Origin: Guyanagaster necrorhizus
Taxonomy: Eukaryota; Basidiomycota; Agaricomycetes; Agaricales; Physalacriaceae
Assembly: GCF_019112545.1 (NCBI RefSeq)
Contig: NW_025064890.1
Location: 1,019,818 to 1,083,817 of the forward strand
Reading direction: 5' to 3'
DNA length: 64,000 nucleotides
Positions 56,542 to 64,000 of the stretch are shown here, piece by piece. Position numbers and translations under genes: made by a program. The notes under the pieces are model-generated. The model was not told where the DNA came from. It made no database searches and saw only the letters and a list, made by a program, of their open reading frames with translations. Position 1 is the first letter of the stretch. Every line of letters starts with the position of its first letter.

Positions 56542-57925
56542 TGATGTGCTTGGTAATGGCTAAGTGACTAAGAGAGGCGAATGAGGGATGAACTCTCAAT
56601 CACCAACCTAACCACTCAATACACAATCACCAAATACAGTTGAGGTCGGTTGTTTTGAGTACAATAGAAGCACTCTTGTAGTCTTAAATAAAATCAAAGG
56701 GACAGTCAATAAAGACAGTTATTCAACTCTATCTTGCTTTCAAAGATGCAATACTCATGAGAGTAGTTTATAGCAATGTTTAAGTATAATTAGGACTTAG
56801 GATCAACACCAAATTGCGCTCTAAATCAACTTAGAATATTCCGAAACCCAATGAACTCCGAAACCCAAATACTAAGTCTATCAAGCACTTAGGCTTGACT
56901 AGCTGCACTCTTGGCTGGCTAGCAGTCCTCAAAACTGAAGAACTTGTATTCTGATGCCAAAACCCTTATAGTTTGGAACCCAAATTAATCCAAAACCCAA
57001 AATACAGTTATTATTCCAATCCAATCCTCTCTAAGTGACAAAGCAACTTAAATAAATCACCAAGTCGAAGCAGAACTCAAAATCCATTGTCCCAGGGACT
57101 AGCTACAGTGGGCTAGAAGGCCTGAACGCGGGGGTGGGTCGCTTGCTTCCTATTTCCCCCCCCATTCCCTTCTTTTATACACCAACAACANNNNNNNNNN
57201 NNNNNNNNNNNNNNNNNNNNNNNNNNNNNNNNNNNNNNNNNNNNNNNNNNNNNNNNNNNNNNNNNNNNNNNNNNNNNNNNNNNNNNNNNNNNNNNNNNNN
57301 NNNNNNNNNNNNNNNNNNNNNNNNNNNNNNNNNNNNNNNNNNNNNNNNNNNNNNNNNNNNNNNNNNNNNNNNNNNNNNNNNNNNNNNNNNNNNNNNNNNN
57401 NNNNNNNNNNNNNNNNNNNNNNNNNNNNNNNNNNNNNNNNNNNNNNNNNNNNNNNNNNNNNNNNNNNNNNNNNNNNNNNNNNNNNNNNNNNNNNNNNNNN
57501 NNNNNNNNNNNNNNNNNNNNNNNNNNNNNNNNNNNNNNNNNNNNNNNNNNNNNNNNNNNNNNNNNNNNNNNNNNNNNNNNNNNNNNNNNNNNNNNNNNNN
57601 NNNNNNNNNNNNNNNNNNNNNNNNNNNNNNNNNNNNNNNNNNNNNNNNNNNNNNNNNNNNNNNNNNNNNNNNNNNNNNNNNNNNNNNNNNNNNNNNNNNN
57701 NNNNNNNNNNNNNNNNNNNNNNNNNNNNNNNNNNNNNNNNNNNNNNNNNNNNNNNNNNNNNNNNNNNNNNNNNNNNNNNNNNNNNNNNNNNNNNNNNNNN
57801 NNNNNNNNNNNNNNNGAGCCTCAGCCATAGTCCTCTACTGGCTAATGATTCTCAGTTACTAGCATATTCTAGTGTGTTATGCAGAATTTGCATATTATAG
57901 GGCTGGACATGTAGCCTGCATATCA
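56542..57925 (+). mobile_element. Insertion R1, copy 2 (inside gypsy B gag, contains the gap)
   Basis: Same ends as copy 1 (TGATGTGCTTGG and GCCTGCATATCA) and nearly the same length (1,384 including the gap). Flanks are TCAC on the left and TCGC on the right, which fit a 4-bp duplication with one transition. Sequence on both sides of the gap matches copy 1 closely. It has no coding capacity. Confidence 0.75.
57191..57815. other. Assembly gap, 625 N
   Basis: A run of N. Frames that run through it are artefacts. By comparison with copy 1 of R1 the gap should hold sequence like 46345-46988 (644 bp). Confidence 0.99.
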
Positions 57926-58161
57926 TCGCTGGACAACCACCACCTGATGAAGCTGAAGGAAGCAGAGCTGCTGCCTCTGCTGACCCTGACAAGAATGACT
58001 CTGAAGCCACTGCCTAGGGGTGGACCATTTAGGATGAAAGAATCATACAAAAGAAGCCTCTCCCATCAGAAAGTCCTATCGCCAATGATGGGTCCTTACA
58101 CTCGTTCTCTGGCCCCTCAGCCAGATGGGCAGGCCTACCAGAAGGAGAACCCCTGAATCTG

Positions 58162-59120
58162 ATGTCTCTGCTTGATCCCAAAGCACAAATCCTGAATGTC
58201 AAGCCCATTCTTGTTCAGGAGATAGTTCCCTTCAGAGGGGCATCTGATGATATCGATCATTTCCTTATAGATTGTGACCAATACTTTCAAGTATTTGTCT
58301 CATACTTTCTACTTGACATGTACAAAATAATGCATATGATGACCTATTTAGAAGACAAGGCAAAAACATGGTGGATCCTTATAGCCCCCATGTTCTGGTC
58401 AACCATGAGATCATACCATTGATACTTCTCATAGCTGGTATTCAAACAAATGATCTGTGACAAGTTCACAGATCTAGCCATCCAAGAAGTCCATAAACAA
58501 AAGATAAAGGACTACAAGATAGGCAACAAAGCAGCCACCGACTACTTTGATAAGTTGGAATGACTTGGAAAACTTGCAGGAGTACAGGAAGATGTGGCAG
58601 ACTTGGAATGAATAGTCGAATATATGAAGAGGGAACTACCACCCTCTTACCTGAAGATCATCTTGGATCTTGGGCATAGCATTCCCATCGGATATGAGGA
58701 ATGGAAGGCTCAAATCATTATCATGTGACAAGAATGACAACGACAGAAGACGGAATCATCCACCCTATTGTGGGATAGACATAAGAATCAAGAGCAAGAT
58801 GGAAGGCCCTTTAGTTCCCATGCAACTATATCCTCGAAGCCTGGTGGCTCAGCCCCAACTTTTCAATACAGCAAGAAGTGAACCAGTATAGGTATAACAT
58901 TTACTGGAATGGGTAAGCCAATAGACATGGATCACCTCAAGAAGGAGGGGAAATGTTTCAATTGTGACCAGAAAGGCCACATGGCATGAAACTGTTCCCA
59001 GAAGAAGAACAAGCACATCTGGAAGAATATTAGGGCTCAAATCGCTGAACTAATGGAGGAAGACTAGGATCTTGGACCAGAAGGCAAACTTGAGGAGGTA
59101 AAAGATGAGGCCAAGCAGTA
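58162..59120 (+). pseudogene. Gag capsid and zinc knuckle of gypsy B
   Basis: The capsid-like stretch has DDIDHFLIDCDQYFQVF, MTYLEDKAKTWWILIAP and YKIGNKAATDYFDKLE. The knuckle at 58954-58995 reads CFNCDQKGHMA, then TGA, then NC, so one codon of the CCHC motif is a stop. It is less decayed than gypsy A in the same region. Confidence 0.75.
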
Positions 59121-59699
59121 AGCGATTCTACTGACTTGGCCAAAGTATTAACAAGTAGACTGTTGCCTCCAGCTGTTGAACAGACTGACAATATCTCTGT
59201 AGATACTCCACCTATGTCTAAATTATGCATGCATTCGAATATACCTGACAGTACCACTACTACAGAATCGCCTAAGAAAATGAAACAAACCACTCAACCA
59301 CCAATGTATGACCGAACAAGGGCAGAGAGCCTCAAGAAAGATACATTCTCACTGAAAGTTCATCATACTAATACCCCAAAAGATCCTCAATCACCAGAGA
59401 GCTAAACAGGGGTAGAGAGCCCTATTGGATGGCTAAAGCCATTCAATACTGAATGGACTTGACAAGCCATCAAAGACATGAAAAGTGAAGAAGCAGCAAA
59501 GACTGTACTCAAGAATTGGGTATATAAGACCCAAGCTGAAAAGGTGATTGATGAGATGATCACCAGAATATGAACCACAGAATGGAATCGAGCCTTAGAA
59601 TGGCTTGACAAACTCCATGGACCTCGAAAATTCATTTGACAGACTAAAGACAAAGGACAAAATTTGGTAATGAAGGCCTGAATTGAAAATCTGACCAAC

Positions 59700-62600
59700 T
59701 GATCTGCTCATATTGTAACCACCTTAATTGACAGTGGCTGCATAGGGAGTTTGATTAATCATGCTTTTGTTGCCAAATATGATTTACCCACTCAAGCCAC
59801 TGTCACCCCAATCTCAGTCTATAATGCCAATGGAACAAAGAACCAAGCTGGATCAATCACCAAATATGTTGAGCTTAGGCTCACAATTGGTGATCACTCA
59901 GAATGAATCGACTTAGCCATAACTGATCTAGGAACCAAGGAAATCTTCCTTGGTCATGATTGGTTAATTCAGCACAATCCACTAATCAACTGGAAAACCA
60001 GCTGCATCACTTTCATCAGGTGCCGCTGTCAGAAAATTCCATTTGAATTATCAGATCAAGATCTAGAGAACCAGTGAGATGAAGAGATGGAAGAAGACGA
60101 GATGATTCTTGCCATTGACTTGCAAAGGGCCATCAGCATTAAAGCTCATCATGCTAATGACCTAGCAGCAAAAGCCAATGCCAGCAAAGAGGAAAGAACA
60201 TTCAAAGAAATGGTACCCAAATAGGCACAGGATTATAGGGACCTATTTGAAAAGGAGCACTTCAATGAATTACCTAACCCAAAACTATAGGACCATGCTA
60301 TCAAGTTAATTCCAAACATGAATGCCAACCTGGATTGCAAATGCTATCCACTAGGCAATAATAAACAGCAAGAACTGGATAAGTTTCTTGAGGAGAACTT
60401 ATCCAGTAGAAGGATTTGGCCATCAAAATCCCCAATGGCATCTCCATTCTTCTTCATTAAAAAGAAGGATAGAAAGCTCTGACTGATACAAGATTATCAG
60501 AGACTTAATGAGATGACGATCAAGAATCACTATTCACTCCCATTAATCTCTGAACTAATAGACAAACACCAAGGTGTGAAGTACTACATCAAACTAGATG
60601 TCTGGTGGGGGTATAACAATGTATGCATCAGAAAAGGTGATGAATAGAAGGCCACCTTCTGGATCAACCATAGACTATTTGAACCAACAGTTATGTTCTT
60701 TGGGCTCACCAATTCACCTGTGACATTCCAATGGATGATGAATGATATCTTCAAAGATCTCATCGCCACTGGGAAAGTAATGATCTATTTGAATGATATT
60801 CTTATCATGTCCAAAACCAAAGAGGAGCACTGAAAACTAGTATGACAGATACTCACATTAATGAAAAAACATTGACTCTTCCTCAAGGCTGAAAAATGCA
60901 AGTTCGAGGTACTCAAGACTGAATACCTCAGGGTTATTATCAGTGAAGGGGCCATTAGAATAGATCCCATCAAGATAGCTGGAGTAACAGAATGGCTGGA
61001 GCTGACTAAAAAGAAGGAGTTGCAATCATTCCTAAGATTTACCAACTTCTACCACTGGTTCATTCAGGATTACAGCAAAATAGTCTGACCCATGACACAA
61101 TTAACCAGAAATTCCCCATGGAACTGGGGAATTTCTCAGCAAGCAGCATTTAATGACCTCAAACACTGACTGACTGAGGATGTCATACTTGCTATACCAA
61201 GCCAAGAAGGTAAGTTCCAAGTAGAAGCTAACTCCAGTGAGGGAGCTATTGGGGTGGTACTCTCTCAGGAACAGGATGGCAAGTGGTGACCTGATGCCTT
61301 TATGTCAAAAGTGCTCACAATCACTGAGTGCAACTATGAGATTTATGATAAAAAACTTCTCACTATAATGCTCACCCTTGCTGAATAGCAGCATTATCTC
61401 ATTGGAGCAGCCCAAACCTTCAAAATCTGGACTGATCATCAGAATCTCTAATATTTCTGACACCCACAAAAGCTTAATTGCTGACAAGCCTGATGGGTTA
61501 CAGAATTATCATAATATGAATATACACTACACTACAAAGCTGATGTAGCAAACAAGAAGGCCAACTTCCTCAGCAGGAGAGCTGACCATGACCAGGGAGG
61601 AGATGACAACAAAAAAGTTGTACTCCTAAAGCCAGAACATTTCCAGACAATGATTATGCCCACAGAGGAGGAAATACATGAGCACATCAAAAGTGCTATC
61701 CAAGATCCCCCATAAGTGGGATCAAAGAATCACTCCATCACTCTATCATGAAAGGAGGCTAAAGAAAGAAGGAGAATTGATCTGCTACAACAAACAGATC
61801 TATATCTCAAGGGATCAGGGACTCCATAGTAATATCATTGCCACCTGTCATGATCATGCAACAGCTAGACACCCAGAGATAGCCAAAACCAAAGAATTGG
61901 TTCTGAGGGAATACTAGTGGCCCAAAATGGACTATGATATCACCTGATATATCAAGGCTTATGAAGTTTGTCAATGGGGCAAGACTTCAACACAACCCAG
62001 AGCAGCTCCACTCCATCCAAATGAGATCTCTTCATCACCATAGACCCATATTTTGGTGGACATGATAACCAGGCTTCCTGAGAGTGACAGCTATGATGCG
62101 ATCATTGTCATAGTTGATTGCTTCTCAAAGGCAATCATTTCAATCACCTGTTTGACAAAATTAACATTCAAGGGATGGGCCAAAATACTATGAGACAAGG
62201 TTTATGCAAAGTATGGCATGCTTCAGGTGGTCATTTTGGACAGGGGACCACAATTCATCTCCAAATTCATAAACGACTTATACTGGTTGCTCAACATCAA
62301 GCAGAATGCCTTAACAGCATATCACTCTCAAACAGATGGACAGACAGAATGAGTAAATCAAAAAATTGAAAAGTACCTGCCACTTTTCATAAATTATCAA
62401 CAAGATGATTGGACAAAGTGGCTAGCACTAGCCACCTTTCAACACAACAACAGGGTCTATTCAGCAACTGAAAAAACACTGTTCTTTATTAATTATAGAT
62501 GAAACCCACCACTTGCACAAAAGGAGAGAGTACACACAACAACACTGGCATCTGCAGAATTCACAACAGTAATGGCAAAAATCTATGAAGAAACAAAGGC

Positions 62601-63140
62601 AACACTTGAGAGGGCCACATTCACAATAAAGAAGCAGTACAACAAACATTGGAGGCAAGCACATGAATATTCAGTCAATGATCAAGTTTGGCTGGATACA
62701 ACAAACCTCCACCTTCCTCACCCCAAACAAAAACTGGCAGACAAACAAACAGGATCTTTCAAAATTATTGCAAAGATCGGCCAATCTGCATACAAACTGA
62801 AGCTACCACAGACCTGAAAGGTTCATAATATTTTCAATAAAACATTACTGACACCATACATCACCCCAGCCTTTCCAAATCAAGAACAACCACCTCCACT
62901 ATCACCCAAACTCATCAACGATGAAGAACACTATAAAATTGATGAAGTGCTAAACTATAAACTATGAAAGGTTAAAGCATGAGGTGGTGGAATGACAACA
63001 ACAGTCAACTATTTTGTCAGCTGGAAAGGCTACAGACTGGAATCAAACCAATGGGTCAATGAAAAATACATGAATGCAGAGGAGACCATCAAGGACTATG
63101 AACACAAAATCAATAAAGTAGACATAAAGAGGGTCATGTC
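59700..63140 (+). pseudogene. Pol of gypsy B: protease to chromodomain
   Basis: Protease LIDSGCIGSLINHAF (59725-59770). RT with KLDVWWGYNNVCI and FGLTNSPVTFQWMMNDIF (60590-60760), YLND active-site variant. RNase H has NSSEGAIGVVLSQEQDG. The integrase zinc region CHDHATARHPEIAKTKEL (61849-61902) precedes the core (62041-62480). The C-terminal part has QVWLDTTNLHLPHPKQKL, and the chromodomain is at 62940-63115. Stops occur mostly as TGA or TAG at Trp, Arg and Gln positions. Confidence 0.8.
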
Positions 63141-63425
63141 AAATATTATCCCTGAACAAATACATTCACCTGTGACCAGGATGGGTCCAGCAGATCAGCC
63201 ACCTGCAAACCTACAAGTGGTCAATGTCTTCATGAATCTGCAGCATATCACAGCAGACATAGAGGATGGAGATACTGACACTGCAATAGACATAATAGGA
63301 GGCACAGGGCCAGGCTATCCACTATCTGGGGGACTGGAAAGGACTGTAGATGCCAAACTCACAACTGGAACAGGACACTTATCCCTAAATTAATCATTGG
63401 GATGATGGTCTTAAGAAGAGAGTAA

Positions 63426-63944
63426 TGTTATGATTTTTCCTATTTTCTTTTTTTTTTCCTTCAGGATTGACCCTCTATCTTTGCTTAGTCAGGGTGCTTA
63501 GGCCAGTGCTTATGACCATGGAAAGGCTTGGTCAGCAATCCAATCAGTTATTGTCTTGACATGCTGCTGTGTGCTGTGAAGGGAGAGACAATACTTCTTT
63601 TGTCTTCAGACTGCAGTGCAGCAGTAACAGCACAACAGCAAGACAACAGCTTTTGTGGAGAGCCTAGCAACAGCAGGAGTAACAGCTCCATGACAGACAA
63701 TATCTTTTGTGAACAACTATTAATAGCCAGATAACAGAATAGTATTTAAGTAGCATAGCTCTCACTGTAATACTCCAGCTTCAAGCTAAAGTTTATTCTC
63801 TACCATCCTATCTTGAGTGACTTGTGAATGCCTTGACCACACACTCTATTCAACACATCAGTGAACTCAGTCAGTCTAACCCAAAGTGCAAGGTTCTGAA
63901 CTGTTTATCATATGTTGATAGTCATGTGGAGTTTGAGCTTAACA
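63426..63944 (+). repeat. 3' LTR of gypsy B
   Basis: 519 bp, TGTTATGATT...GAGCTTAACA, followed by the AAGAT duplication. Differences from the 5' LTR are almost all transitions, for example AGAGCACTTAGACC against AGGGTGCTTAGGCC. Confidence 0.88.
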
Positions 63945-64000
63945 AAGATCAGAAGTTCAGAGAAATGAGAATCCACCAGATCTTCACCTTCTCCTCAAGG
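63945..64000 (-). mobile_element. Continuation of gypsy C
   Basis: Sequence right of the second AAGAT duplication; by the duplication it continues element C, which is cut by the window edge. Confidence 0.5.

Larger units (their letters stand above)
54582..63944 (+). mobile_element. Gypsy chromovirus B (about 9.36 kb)
   Basis: Flanked by perfect duplications AAGAT (54577-54581 and 63945-63949) and by LTRs 54582-55099 and 63426-63944. Order: gag with an acidic N-terminal part (55472-56299), the R1 insertion (56542-57925, including the gap), capsid-like part (58162-58660), CCHC knuckle with an internal TGA (58954-58995), protease LIDSGC (DSG intact, 59730-59738), RT 60400-60860 (YLND for YxDD), RNase H about 61130-61480, integrase H2C2 and core 61850-62480, and chromodomain VNYFVSWKGYRLESNQW (about 63003-63060). 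It is inactive through stops. It is inserted into gypsy C. Confidence 0.88.

Noticed and set aside
57134..57862. Two long frames of 217-242 codons on both strands
   Set aside because: They run through the 625-base N gap and only exist because N has no stops.

Overview
The window looks like a basidiomycete (Agaricomycete-type) fungal chromosome. The host genes are split by many short GT-AG introns, mostly 40-60 bp. Three F-box/leucine-rich proteins, a FunK1-like kinase relic, a sedolisin-type secreted peptidase and chromodomain-bearing LTR retrotransposons all fit that assignment. No bacterial signals were seen.

The left part (1-36,100) is host sequence. Clearly intact genes are an uncharacterised 292-aa membrane-associated protein (3253-4187), a five-exon DUF1295/steroid-5-alpha-reductase-like membrane protein (4729-5719, minus), a 13-exon sedolisin (28410-30739), a nine-exon serine hydroxymethyltransferase with a probable mitochondrial presequence (32529-34471) and three F-box proteins (20459-22000, 30825-32124 and 34581-35762, all minus). 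Between them lie visibly broken genes: a TmpA/ferric-reductase-like membrane oxidoreductase relic, a kinase relic, and an AFG1-type mitochondrial ATPase with frameshifts. A second, partial copy of the AFG1 5' end lies about 7 kb away. The SHMT and sedolisin genes translate without error across 9 and 13 exons, so the frameshifts in the relics are probably real rather than sequencing noise.

The most unusual system is a dispersed family of tiny genes: four intact copies (2376-2729 minus, 12830-13110 plus, 17265-17516 minus, 26110-26379 plus) and one decayed copy (11233-11379). Each encodes a 65-99 aa protein with a variable N-terminus and an almost invariant C-terminal stretch of about 33 residues in which hydrophobic and polar residues alternate strictly. 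Each has one 53-54 bp intron at the same base of the same codon, followed by a 7-base last exon encoding a single residue and the stop. In every copy the 5' splice site itself supplies an in-frame stop codon, so spliced and unspliced RNAs give nearly the same protein. Each copy also has a TATA-like box 35-60 bp before the ATG.

From about 36,100 to the end the sequence changes abruptly to CpG-poor, repeat-derived DNA. At the junction is an 80-base U2 snRNA-like sequence with both stem-loops preserved but a changed branch-point-recognition hexamer. The rest is a nest of retrotransposons. A Ty1/copia relic is interrupted by gypsy chromovirus A (38487-48050, target duplication GATTA) and by gypsy C (minus, from 48980). 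Gypsy B (54582-63944, target duplication AAGAT) and a solo LTR (53723-54237, target duplication GTTCC) are inserted into C. A 1.39-kb non-coding insertion with 8-base inverted ends occurs once inside A and once inside B; the second copy contains the 625-base assembly gap. All pol genes carry stops and active-site changes of the C-to-T/G-to-A type.
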